This document shows, piece by piece, positions 55,819 to 63,391 of a stretch of DNA of 64,000 nt (its first letter is position 1; every line of letters begins with the position of its first letter). Origin of the DNA: UBA1858 sp963976865 (lineage in GTDB: Bacteria; Pseudomonadota; Gammaproteobacteria; UBA4575); contig CAXBLY010000006.1 of assembly GCA_963976865.1 (NCBI GenBank), forward strand, positions 1 to 64,000. The letters are read 5' to 3'. Under the pieces are notes generated by a model, which saw nothing but the letters and a program-made list of their open reading frames with translations, had not been told where the DNA came from and made no database searches. Made by a program: the position numbers and the translations under genes.

Positions 55819-56541
55819 TTATTTCCCCTGACCCCTATTTCCTCTAGCTAATACTAACAAATTAAAACCATTAAAATATGATGCTGTGAATCCCGAATTT
55901 ATGCGAAACATCATTTTTCTAAACCCATATGACAATCGCGGTATGATGCCCCACGGCCCTCCAATGTCTTTATCATCAGTATAAAAATAATCTACAACAT
56001 CGTAGCCCAAATCTGAAAGAGTAAAAAGCGCTGTTTCTTTTGTAAAGAAATGCAGATGGCCATAAGTGTCATACATGTGGCGCATATATTTTGATTTTCT
56101 GATTACTTCATTGGCGGCAATATCTAGCGGGATATGAAATATAATCCAGTCAGTTTTTTTTCTTAGCGAGTCAAGAAATCCGCGATAATCTGATATGTGT
56201 TCAAAAACATCAAGCATAAGAAATAAGTCTGGAGAAACAACTTTAGACTGTAAAATGTCTTCATTATAAAATCTAATATTGGTGTTTTCTTTTTCATTAG
56301 CTAACGAGATTGCCTGAGGTGAGATATCAAACCCTCTAAAGTCTACACAAGCATCCATATTTTTTTGCAACTCAATCAATATTTTGCCTGCACCGCAACC
56401 GATATCAAATACAGAATTTGGAGCGAGCTTATGTTTTTGTATCATTCTAAGTATCTGATGTGCTTTCCAATGAGAATCTTCCTGATGCCAGCTGCTGACT
56501 TTTTCCAGATACTCGCCATTTGTATATTGATTAGACTTCAT
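55819..56541 (-). CDS. Class I SAM-dependent methyltransferase
   Basis: 240 residues with the SAM-binding motif VFDIGCGAGKILIELQ, acidic loop GFDISPQAISLANEKE and the post-motif DLFLMLDVFEHISDYRGFLD. Resembles UbiG/Methyltransf_11-type enzymes often found in surface-polysaccharide clusters. Substrate unknown. Transcribed alone. Confidence 0.8.
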   Translation of the reverse strand: MKSNQYTNGEYLEKVSSWHQEDSHWKAHQILRMIQKHKLAPNSVFDIGCGAGKILIELQKNMDACVDFRGFDISPQAISLANEKENTNIRFYNEDILQSKVVSPDLFLMLDVFEHISDYRGFLDSLRKKTDWIIFHIPLDIAANEVIRKSKYMRHMYDTYGHLHFFTKETALFTLSDLGYDVVDYFYTDDKDIGGPWGIIPRLSYGFRKMMFRINSGFTASYFNGFNLLVLARGNRGQGK

Positions 56542-57030
56542 GATGTTAATTGCTCGTTGTTAATTACATGTTTCAATATTTATATAACTTGAATCACAAC
56601 CAGATAGATGGCAATACTTTCCAGACTTCCTTGCTTCAATTTCTAGAAAATTAGCAAGATATTATAGCCTCTTAGGTTAATCGCTATTACTCAAATTTTC
56701 TGAAATGGCGTAGTACATCTCAATTACTAGCAAATAAAATCGCTAAAATGAGAAACAACTACGTAATCGCATTTACTGTTGGATTCATTCCGGTCGAAAC
56801 TATATAGCTCGTATGTGAATAATTTATGTGCTTATTCTCACGGAAATAATTTGATTATTTGAGTATTCTTGGTAAGCAATGACACTAAAAACGTTGATTA
56901 CACTAAATCATTAAAGCATTGCACTTTTAACAAAATTTAGAGTGATAGCAATTAGAGACTTCACTTTAGGCTTAAATAATATGAAATATGTACGACAAAA
57001 AATTATGAATTAATACCACATAAAACAATC
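56542..57030. other. Intergenic region without a recognised gene
   Basis: About 490 bp, AT-rich, between divergent genes. Presumably contains both promoters. No ORF or strong hairpin seen. Confidence 0.45.
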
Positions 57031-58083
57031 ATGCGTGCATCGGACAAAAAGATGAATGATCTCGAAAAAATTAATGCAGCTTGCACTAAAAAGTCTTTCC
57101 TGAAATTGCCGGTAGATATCGACACTACCAGGTTGTTAAATGAATATAACCAAATACCTGAATCAGCCTGGGGTGGTAGTTATTGGGATGTGCATTGCTC
57201 CATTGATATGGTATTACTTCGAGGTGGCAATAAAGGCTCTGACGAAGACTTTCATACAGGTAATGTGGTCAATACCCCGTTGCTGGACAATATGCCCTAT
57301 ATAGCCTCTCTAATATCATCGGACGGTCCTTTTGGTGGCGCAGCGTACGCTTTTATATTTCGCACTAAACCAGATGGCATCACTAGAGTACATTATGATG
57401 ACCATGAAGCCTGGAAAAAAACAGTGCGTATTCATGTTCCGATCATCACCAATGACGGCGCTTTTTTGCTGTCAGAAAAACGAGCAAAGCATCTCTCCGT
57501 TGGTGAAGTGTGGACATTTGATAACCAGACACTACATTCGGTAGTCAATGGTGACTCAACCAGAGTACACATGATTTTTGACGTTAACCCAAATGCAAAA
57601 TTTGCAGAACTAATGACTAATGCGACTTTCGACCCGGGTGAAGTGGATCTTGATCGATGGGCTCTTACATTAGGGCCTGAACATGGAGGAAATCGCATAC
57701 CGCCTCTAATGTTTGCCACTGGTGAGCCGCTAAGTGCCTTCGACAAGATATCCCTCAACCTTAACCCCGATGGCTTTGCTACACGTGTTGAGCGAGTTAG
57801 TAAAAAAGGAAAACTTCTACGGACCCCAATAAAAAAGGGCGACGTTATTGTCGCAGTCAATAATGTCGAAGAGAGTGTACTGTCTCGTACTGCGCTTGAT
57901 CATATCCAGTTAAAACATGAACCTGGAGAAACTGTATTACTAGACATCTTGCGCGACAATAGAAAAATGACTGTACAGGTTCAGCTGAAACCAGAGCATT
58001 ATTTCTCATTGTCAGCTCGACTCTCGCATTTATTTGAATATTTTGATTATCGTGCTGGGCAGAAAATCAATAGCGGATATTAG
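57031..58083 (+). CDS. Aspartyl/asparaginyl beta-hydroxylase-like 2-oxoglutarate oxygenase fused to a PDZ domain
   Basis: 350 residues (an ATG at 57052 is an alternative start). Residues 45-190 carry the double-stranded beta-helix iron site: H121 and D123 in RVHYDDHEAW, distal H169 in NQTLHSVVNG and R178 for 2-oxoglutarate in DSTRVHMIFDV. Residues about 235-320 are a PDZ domain (DGFATRVERVSKKGKLLRTPIKKGD in two halves, then VIVAVNN). No signal peptide. Fusion of these domains suggests the oxygenase acts on protein C-termini bound by the PDZ module (inference). Confidence 0.75.
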   Translation: MRASDKKMNDLEKINAACTKKSFLKLPVDIDTTRLLNEYNQIPESAWGGSYWDVHCSIDMVLLRGGNKGSDEDFHTGNVVNTPLLDNMPYIASLISSDGPFGGAAYAFIFRTKPDGITRVHYDDHEAWKKTVRIHVPIITNDGAFLLSEKRAKHLSVGEVWTFDNQTLHSVVNGDSTRVHMIFDVNPNAKFAELMTNATFDPGEVDLDRWALTLGPEHGGNRIPPLMFATGEPLSAFDKISLNLNPDGFATRVERVSKKGKLLRTPIKKGDVIVAVNNVEESVLSRTALDHIQLKHEPGETVLLDILRDNRKMTVQVQLKPEHYFSLSARLSHLFEYFDYRAGQKINSGY

Positions 58084-58501
58084 GCAAAAGGCAAAATCAT
58101 CGCCTTGTATGTTTTAAGGTAATATCCTATATTTACTTATTAATAGCCTTTAATCCAGTATTGGGAACAGCATCAATTCGACGGCCATATCTAGCCCAGT
58201 TCAACACAGTTGATGAATATGAAAGATCCTGTGCTATCGTCACACCTCCAGCATCTTCTTTGATACGTGATCGAAAAATCACGTAACACAACTGGCAGAT
58301 ATCAGGGTGTTTCTCTGTAATTCGGTTAGACAATCAGTCTGGACATGCACGTTGAGTACATCCTATTTACGGAGCGACCTGGCGATATTTTTATATTAGT
58401 GCGCCAATTGTGAGATTATTTGGCTGTATTAATTGTCCGGTACCAGCCCGTATCGCCTGAGCGTCTGTTTGCTCAGCCCAAGCACATGCGTCTATTTTGA
58501 G
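58084..58501. other. Spacer with a possible gene remnant
   Basis: 418 bp. The minus-strand frame 58133-58333 (66 residues, ending NWARYGRRIDAVPNTGLKAINK) has protein-like composition and vaguely recalls the C-terminus of a sulfotransferase, but has no credible start. Probably a remnant at most. A weak AAGGC/GCCTT hairpin lies at 58088-58106. Confidence 0.3.
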
Positions 58502-59488
58502 ATGGAAGATATAAATATCAATAAAAACAGTCACTTATTATGCATAGCCCCTATGATGGAATGGACAGATCGCCATTATCGTTATTTGGCGAGGCTGATG
58601 ACCAGGCATACAAGGTTATATACAGAGATGGTCACCAGTGGTGCATTGATACACGGCGACCGTGAAAGATTCCTGCGATTCAATCAATGCGAACACCCGA
58701 TAGCACTTCAGTTAGGTGGTAGCGAACCGGAAGAAATGGCGTTATCGGCAAAGTGGGGCGAGCAGGCGGGTTATGACGAAATTAATATAAATGTCGGATG
58801 CCCCAGTGACCGTGTGCAAGCAGGCAGATTTGGTGTGTGTCTAATGCGTGAACCTGTGCAAGTAGCAAGGTGCATTTCAGCGATAAGAGAGCAGGTTACA
58901 ATTCCGGTAACAGTAAAATGTCGTATAGGCGTAGATAACGATGACAGTTATGAATTTCTGACACAGTTTGTTGATGCTATTGTCGCGGCTGGATGCGAAA
59001 CGTTAATTGTTCATGCGCGTAAAGCCTGGTTAAAGGGGCTGAATCCCAAGCAAAACCGTGAAATTCCTGAGCTGAATTATGAGCGAGTTTACTCACTAAA
59101 AAGAGAATATCCGAATATGAATATTGTTATCAATGGTGGTATCGACTCAATTGAACAAATGAAACATCATTTGCAGTTTGTAGATGGCGTGATGATTGGA
59201 CGATATGCTTACAAGCATCCAGAATTTCTGTTAAAAGTGGATAGGGAAATCTACCACGCTAGCGATAACTACTGCACTACCATGAATGACGTTATATTAA
59301 ACTATGCAAAATACATAGAAAAAAATATGCAAGCAGGCATTCCTCTTAAGTCGATGACCAAGCATATCTTAAATGTATATCAGGGAATTCCAGGCGCTAA
59401 ACTATGGCGCAGGCACCTAAGCGAGAATATGCATAAACCGGAAGCAGGGGTGTCACTAATTCATCAAGGACTGGAATACGTTAACTGA
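58502..59488 (+). CDS. dusA: tRNA-dihydrouridine synthase DusA
   Basis: Flavin-dependent enzyme that reduces U20/U20a in tRNA. The open frame starts at 58433, but the ATG at 58502 gives the normal N-terminus just before CIAPMMEWTDRHYRYLAR. Motifs: NVGCPSDRVQAGRFGVCLM with the catalytic Cys, TVKCRIGVDNDD, VHARKAWLKGLNPKQNREIPEL (in parts) and INGGIDSIEQ. About 328 residues, normal for DusA. Its end overlaps the convergent glycosyltransferase gene by 8 bp. Confidence 0.93.
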   Translation: MEDININKNSHLLCIAPMMEWTDRHYRYLARLMTRHTRLYTEMVTSGALIHGDRERFLRFNQCEHPIALQLGGSEPEEMALSAKWGEQAGYDEININVGCPSDRVQAGRFGVCLMREPVQVARCISAIREQVTIPVTVKCRIGVDNDDSYEFLTQFVDAIVAAGCETLIVHARKAWLKGLNPKQNREIPELNYERVYSLKREYPNMNIVINGGIDSIEQMKHHLQFVDGVMIGRYAYKHPEFLLKVDREIYHASDNYCTTMNDVILNYAKYIEKNMQAGIPLKSMTKHILNVYQGIPGAKLWRRHLSENMHKPEAGVSLIHQGLEYVN

Positions 59489-60113
59489 TTAAACCATTTG
59501 CCCATTCTGGCAATACATTCTGTTTTTTTAACAAATGTATATCCTTAATAGAATCAATGTCAGACACTTTTTCCAAACAGTTAATTTCACGACCATGCTT
59601 TTGTGCTGTCGCCAACGTTTTATCCAGCACACATGAAGCCCCCCAAGGGATATTGTTAAACAAAAATGCATTTTGTTTTCTCCCTCCAACAAGTACATAG
59701 CCGCCATCAGTTGTAGGCCCCAGTACAATATCGTTGATCTTAGATATTTTACTAAATGCTCTAACTATATAATCCGGATTTAATGTTAAACAGTCTGATC
59801 CGATCAACACAACTCGTTGTGCCTTTTTTAATTCCTGCCTGATCGCATTACACATTCTGGAACCGAGATTCAATCCAGCTTGTTTTCTAATGCTGATGCC
59901 GGAAGGGTAGTGATACCGTCCTCTATTCAAATGTGTAGTATAAATTATCAACCTGAATTTATTATTTGACTTGAATATTTTTACTGCATGTTCATTCAGT
60001 TTTTTATGCAAATACAAGCATTCCCTGTGTGTTAAATCCGGGTACATGCGGGTTTTGACCCGACAGATTTGTGGTGCTTTAGTAAACAAAATTAATGTAT
60101 TATCAGTTCTCAT
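59481..60113 (-). CDS. TIGR04282-type glycosyltransferase (arsenosugar pathway-like)
   Basis: 210 residues of the DUF2064/TIGR04282 family: LILFTKAPQICRVKTRM, VVLIGSDCLTLNPDYIVRAF and LGPTTDGGYVLVGGRKQ. It forms an operon with a TIGR04283-type glycosyltransferase (3-nt gap). The pair is commonly found together, often near a radical SAM gene of arsenosugar biosynthesis, which is not seen here. Confidence 0.85.
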   Translation of the reverse strand: MRTDNTLILFTKAPQICRVKTRMYPDLTHRECLYLHKKLNEHAVKIFKSNNKFRLIIYTTHLNRGRYHYPSGISIRKQAGLNLGSRMCNAIRQELKKAQRVVLIGSDCLTLNPDYIVRAFSKISKINDIVLGPTTDGGYVLVGGRKQNAFLFNNIPWGASCVLDKTLATAQKHGREINCLEKVSDIDSIKDIHLLKKQNVLPEWANGLIS

Positions 60114-60116
60114 ACG

Positions 60117-60809
60117 TTATTTATAATAACGCTGATAAAGCTTGGCTGGAGACACTCCAAAAAAATACATTAATCTATACTTCCACATTTTTAATATCGT
60201 GCTAAACACTCCATTGATTTCCCAGTACCGGACTGATGTTGTTACAGGACTTTTAATTATAATTCCTCGCCCTAATCTTTTTTTAAGCATTTTCGATAAA
60301 TAAATATCTTCCATTAATGGATATTCAGCAATGTTTCCTGCGAGCCTGATAAATTCGTTCTTACTAACAAATATTGCCTGGTCGCCAGTTGCTATGCCAG
60401 TTAGTTGTGCGCGCTTATTCATCATCCATTCAATTATTTTGAACATGGCTTTATCTGAATCCAGTTTCACATCGAATCGACCCCAGTAATTATTGTCTGT
60501 CTGTCTGAGTATCATTGACTCAAAATTCTGTGGTAATCGAGTGTCTATGTGCAGAAATAATATCAGTTCTGTTGATTTACCCGCATTTGAACCGCCAAGG
60601 CTTATCTGCGCACCACGCCCACGAACTGATGAGGTGATCACTTTAAATTGATTATCCTGCAATAACTGCACGGTACTGTCTGAGCTATTGCCATCTACAA
60701 ACAGAAGTTCATAGTCAGTATGCAGTGACCTTAAATAAACTAGATTCTTTCTAATCGTCAGTTCTTCGTTAAGAATGGGTATGACTATGGTTATTTTTTC
60801 TGTAGCCAA
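60117..60809 (-). CDS. TIGR04283-type family 2 glycosyltransferase
   Basis: 230 residues, GT2 fold: ITIVIPILNEELTIRKNLVYLR, LLFVDGNSSDSTVQLLQ, a VRGRGAQISLG segment, LHIDTRLP (DxD-like) and GIATGDQAIFVSKNEF. First gene of the pair with the TIGR04282 protein. Its start is 31 bp from dif, so the operon promoter probably lies across or beside dif and the inserted element. Confidence 0.85.
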   Translation of the reverse strand: MATEKITIVIPILNEELTIRKNLVYLRSLHTDYELLFVDGNSSDSTVQLLQDNQFKVITSSVRGRGAQISLGGSNAGKSTELILFLHIDTRLPQNFESMILRQTDNNYWGRFDVKLDSDKAMFKIIEWMMNKRAQLTGIATGDQAIFVSKNEFIRLAGNIAEYPLMEDIYLSKMLKKRLGRGIIIKSPVTTSVRYWEINGVFSTILKMWKYRLMYFFGVSPAKLYQRYYK

Positions 60810-60840
60810 CTTCTTAATCTGATCTCGGGTGAATTATATT

Positions 60841-60868
60841 ATTTAACATAATATACATTATGCGAACT
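60841..60868 (-). other. dif: Chromosomal dif site (XerCD recombination site), now the left junction of an integrated element
   Basis: Read on the minus strand: XerC arm AGTTCGCATAA, core TGTATA, XerD arm TTATGTTAAAT. From memory the E. coli dif has XerC arm GGTGCGCATAA with the same core and the same XerD arm, so only the three outer XerC-arm positions differ. It lies 31 bp from the nearest gene start. A second copy of the core and XerC arm lies at 62141-62157, showing that an element has integrated here. This marks the replication terminus. Confidence 0.93.
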
Positions 60869-61370
60869 AGAAGGCATGATTAAGATCCTCCTTCAAATTC
60901 AGAAAATTGACCTGAATTAACGCTAGTACATAATTTAACCAACTTTCTGTGCCCGTACCTGTAACACGGGCACTTTGTCTCAATATGAGACTTTTCATAC
61001 CGTTCATTCTGAGTAACCACCCATGAAAGAGCAGCGAAATAACGCGCTTTGCGCGTATTTCGCTCGTTGGGTTAGATGCTTTTTTAGCATCTAACGGACA
61101 ACTAGACCTCGATAATAATGACGAGTATTGATGCTTCAGATTGACTGAAAATATCGATTCGAGATCGCCTGAATCTGCATTGCTAAACCCTACGCAGAAA
61201 TTCTCATGGCGGGCAGAATTAATAAAATCGAGTTGCACTTTGGTAAGCGTTGCACTCTGACCGGCAACTGTTTCCTTGAGTTGGTACATATTGCCTAATT
61301 TTGCCTCAAAAAAGTTTGCAACGGGTGAAAAAATTGCCTCCTGTATCGGAGTACTGCATGTCATCATCAT
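60867..61370 (-). CDS. Element ORF 3 (167 aa), unrecognised, spans the hairpin cluster
   Basis: Begins with ATG ATG ATG overlapping the stop of ORF 2 (ATGA). The first 85 residues look protein-like (CSTPIQEAIFSPVANFFEAK, VQLDFINSARHENFCVGFSN), while the remainder reads through the palindromes (PLDAKKASNPTSEIRAKR) and may be constrained by DNA structure rather than protein function. The stop TAG overlaps the XerC arm, and the last codons contain the Shine-Dalgarno and ATG that would serve the HTH gene in the circular form. No replication-initiator HUH motif seen. Confidence 0.5.
   Translation of the reverse strand: MMMTCSTPIQEAIFSPVANFFEAKLGNMYQLKETVAGQSATLTKVQLDFINSARHENFCVGFSNADSGDLESIFSVNLKHQYSSLLSRSSCPLDAKKASNPTSEIRAKRVISLLFHGWLLRMNGMKSLILRQSARVTGTGTESWLNYVLALIQVNFLNLKEDLNHAF
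60951..61095. repeat. Cluster of four hairpins inside the dif-integrated element
   Basis: Successive palindromes in 145 bp: GCCCGT/ACGGGC (60951-60971), GTCTCA/TGAGAC (60977-60991), CGAAATAACGCGC/GCGCGTATTTCG with one bulged A (61035-61062), GTTAGATGCT/AGCATCTAAC (61071-61095). Such a cluster is typical of single-strand replication origins or packaging signals of filamentous phages. The last one also spells integron-core-like heptamers, but no attC layout was found. Confidence 0.7.
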
Positions 61371-61516
61371 TGAGTTACACTCCTGAGTTCATTTATTTGT
61401 TTAAGTAATTTGTAATTTCTATATTTGAGTCGTGAAATTTCATCTTTCATTGACTCATTTTTTTTAATCATGTCTTGTAGTGTTTTCAGGTAATAGAATC
61501 GTTTATTTTTCATCAT
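61367..61516 (-). CDS. Element ORF 2 (49 aa), coiled-coil-like basic protein
   Basis: ATG ATG start overlapping the TGA of the HTH gene (ATGA), stop overlapping the ORF 3 start in the same way. The 49 residues run MMKNKRFYYLKTLQDMIKKN, then a Lys/Glu/Leu-rich helical part (KDEISRLKYRNYKLLKQINEL). Preceded by a good CAGGAGA ribosome binding site. Possibly a small DNA-binding or oligomerising protein. Confidence 0.6.
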   Translation of the reverse strand: MMKNKRFYYLKTLQDMIKKNESMKDEISRLKYRNYKLLKQINELRSVTQ

Positions 61517-62247
61517 TCCATCTCCTGACTTAAGTAGTTCATTCGATCATCGTAGTTTTTAAATTCACGACTTGGTGATAGTTCACGAATGATCTCGACA
61601 CGACAGTTCACCGTGTCTTGATTGATAGTTTTTAAGCGATTACTGATTTGTGATAACAATGCATCATCATTGTCTTCGTAGTTGACTTGAAGGTTCATAC
61701 ACATCTGCGACAGTAACCCGAGTGCGCCTAATGCTTCATGACGCTTTGCAATCACTTCAGGCATACGCATGCCTATTACAGGCAGTTGACGCTTGTGTTC
61801 ATTCTTCTTACGTTCCAGGACTTGCTTCAGAAAGCAAATCGACTTTACTTCACCAGGTGAGTACTCTTCTCCTTCTGGTGTCATCAATTTACCGTTACTG
61901 AATGACCAACCTTCCCAATCCTTGTGATAAACCAGACCAGTGGTCATTGTTACAAACCAGTTCCATGTCGCAGTGGGAATCTTGTTTTTACCGGACTCCC
62001 AATTGCGCCATGTCCGCAGTGAGACGCTGCATAGTTCAGCTGCTTCTTCCTGAGAGAGACTCCCTACTCCCCATCGCTGATGGCGGATGTTGGCAGGGGT
62101 GGATTGATAGGACGTACCGTAGAAGGTAGCTGGACCACTATATACATTATGCGAACTTATAACGGTATGCTTGTAGACAGTATGGTTATACCCCAAATGT
62201 ACAATCAAGAAATTCATCGACGTTGATATTTGTATTTCATACAGCAA
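61513..62247 (-). CDS. Element ORF 1: XRE/DUF3653-like HTH protein, 5' end interrupted by the integration junction
   Basis: Helix-turn-helix region GSLSQEEAAELCSVSLRTWRNWE followed by SGKNKIPTATWNWF and WEGWSFSNGKLMTPEGEEYSPGEV, resembling phage DUF3653-type regulators. In the integrated state the frame continues through the right junction into host DNA (first about 30 residues, MLYEIQISTS onward, without a ribosome binding site). There is no ATG between the junction and the HTH. In the circular form the frame would start at the ATG whose first base is 60877, giving MPSSSHNVYSGP and 217 residues, preceded by AAGGAGG at 60887-60893. Confidence 0.75.
   Translation of the reverse strand: MLYEIQISTSMNFLIVHLGYNHTVYKHTVISSHNVYSGPATFYGTSYQSTPANIRHQRWGVGSLSQEEAAELCSVSLRTWRNWESGKNKIPTATWNWFVTMTTGLVYHKDWEGWSFSNGKLMTPEGEEYSPGEVKSICFLKQVLERKKNEHKRQLPVIGMRMPEVIAKRHEALGALGLLSQMCMNLQVNYEDNDDALLSQISNRLKTINQDTVNCRVEIIRELSPSREFKNYDDRMNYLSQEME
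62130..62157 (-). other. Right junction (degenerate Xer site) of the dif-integrated element
   Basis: Core and XerC arm identical to dif (plus-strand TATACA then TTATGCGAACT, 62141-62157). The XerD-arm side, CTGGACCACTA, matches the dif arm at only 5 of 11 positions. This is the hallmark of the attP-derived junction after Xer integration. Confidence 0.85.
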
Positions 62248-62362
62248 AAGTGTGAGTTTAGTTAAGTATTTAGCAAATATGATGAATTTAGACTAAAGAT
62301 ATAACTGGAAATGCAGTTAGCAACCTATGTTATTGCTAAATATGCGCATTTTCGGGAATTTT

Positions 62363-63391
62363 ATGAGCTATCAATGGCTGGTACTGTCATTGGTGTGTGT
62401 ATTTAATACTGAATTATATGCAGATGCGGCCGATATCAGCAATCTAGAATCGAAACAAAATACCCGCTTTTGGAATAAAAACCTGAGATCGGCGATTGAT
62501 ATATCTACTCGCAGAAATGAAGATCTAAAATCCAGTCACTGGTCTTCACAACACGTGCTCGGCTTTGATATTCATAAAGTATTTACAGGACCACATGGTG
62601 ATATTGGCACCCTGGTACTGCAGCCATATTTTGTAAGAATAAATAACGTAGAAATGCCACCCTTCTACTTTGATGATGGAGATGACTGGGAACTAAATTG
62701 GCGAATTGCAAATTTCAACTACACGCAGTTAGCGAACAGGAAGTTAAACATACGAATAGGTCATTTTGAAATACCATTTGGCCTTGAACAAAATATTCCT
62801 ACCAATGGAACCCTACGCGAGTACACATATTATGACCGCGGCATAAAAGAAGATTGGGGCGTAAGTTTAAATGGAATATTACCAAATATGGAGTATGAAC
62901 TTGCAGTAACCAGAGGTTCAGGTAATTACTATAAAGATAGAGATAACCCTTATGTGTTATCCGGTCGAGTTGGATCACCTGTTCACGAAAACATAATCTA
63001 TGGAATTTCCTATTTTTATGGTGATGTGCTTGGTGAAGATGGAACAACAAAACGAAAAAGACTCGCTATTGATATGGCTACTTATGTGAATAGTTTTGAG
63101 TTTTTATTTGAACTGTCAGGTGGTGAAGATGAAGACGATGAAGTTTTCCATTCACTAGGCGAGATTTCATGGCGCAACCTGAATGAATCATTACATATAT
63201 ACACTCAACTAATATCCGATGGCAGGAAAATCAATTCAAGTTGGCAAGATTCTGTGACGACCAGGTTAGGTTTTCAGTGGATTTTAAATCCACAAGTATA
63301 CATAAGTGCTGCTTGGCATAAAGACATGGATGTTTTCGAAAACGAACAGAAAACATCAGAAGCAATAATTCAATTAAGGGTTAGAATATGA
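62363..63391 (+). CDS. Outer-membrane porin-like beta-barrel protein
   Basis: The frame opens at 62327; the ATG at 62363 gives a good signal peptide (MSYQWLVLSLVCVFNTELYA) and a GGGA ribosome binding site. The mature protein has alternating-strand segments such as LNIRIGHFEIPFGLEQNIP and TRLGFQWILNPQVYISAAWHKDMD (split here), resembling phosphate-selective porin O/P-type barrels, with a short C-terminal strand IQLRVRI. Substrate unknown. It overlaps the next gene by 4 nt. Confidence 0.65.
   Translation: MSYQWLVLSLVCVFNTELYADAADISNLESKQNTRFWNKNLRSAIDISTRRNEDLKSSHWSSQHVLGFDIHKVFTGPHGDIGTLVLQPYFVRINNVEMPPFYFDDGDDWELNWRIANFNYTQLANRKLNIRIGHFEIPFGLEQNIPTNGTLREYTYYDRGIKEDWGVSLNGILPNMEYELAVTRGSGNYYKDRDNPYVLSGRVGSPVHENIIYGISYFYGDVLGEDGTTKRKRLAIDMATYVNSFEFLFELSGGEDEDDEVFHSLGEISWRNLNESLHIYTQLISDGRKINSSWQDSVTTRLGFQWILNPQVYISAAWHKDMDVFENEQKTSEAIIQLRVRI

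Larger units (their letters stand above)
60858..62146 (-). mobile_element. 1,289-bp Xer-dependent integrative element (IMEX-like, possible filamentous-phage satellite)
   Basis: Bounded by two copies of the 17-bp core plus XerC arm (60852-60868 and 62141-62157). Only the left junction has a good XerD arm, as expected after XerC-type integration of an attP with a poor XerD arm. It carries three minus-strand ORFs with 4-nt ATGA overlaps and a hairpin cluster. It encodes no integrase, transposase or recognisable replication, coat or Zot-like protein. Joining the two cores would circularise it and give the first gene a proper start. Comparable in logic to CTX/VGJ/TLC-type elements, but far smaller. 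The phage link is inference. Confidence 0.8.

Noticed and set aside
58133..58333. 66-residue minus-strand ORF
   Set aside because: Protein-like composition but no ribosome binding site and only a vague resemblance to sulfotransferase ends. Treated as a possible remnant, not a gene.
61035..61095. Integron attC site (GTTRRRY and RYYYAAC heptamers flanking a stem)
   Set aside because: The heptamers GTTAGAT and ATCTAAC face each other across a 9-bp gap, in the wrong order for one attC. No partner core of the right sequence was found 60-100 bp away on either strand, and the hairpins are better explained by the dif-integrated element.
60867..62247. Ordinary degraded prophage
   Set aside because: The three ORFs are intact, overlap precisely, and form a closed ring when the cores are joined. 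A random remnant would not be expected to do so, although a deletion derivative cannot be fully excluded.
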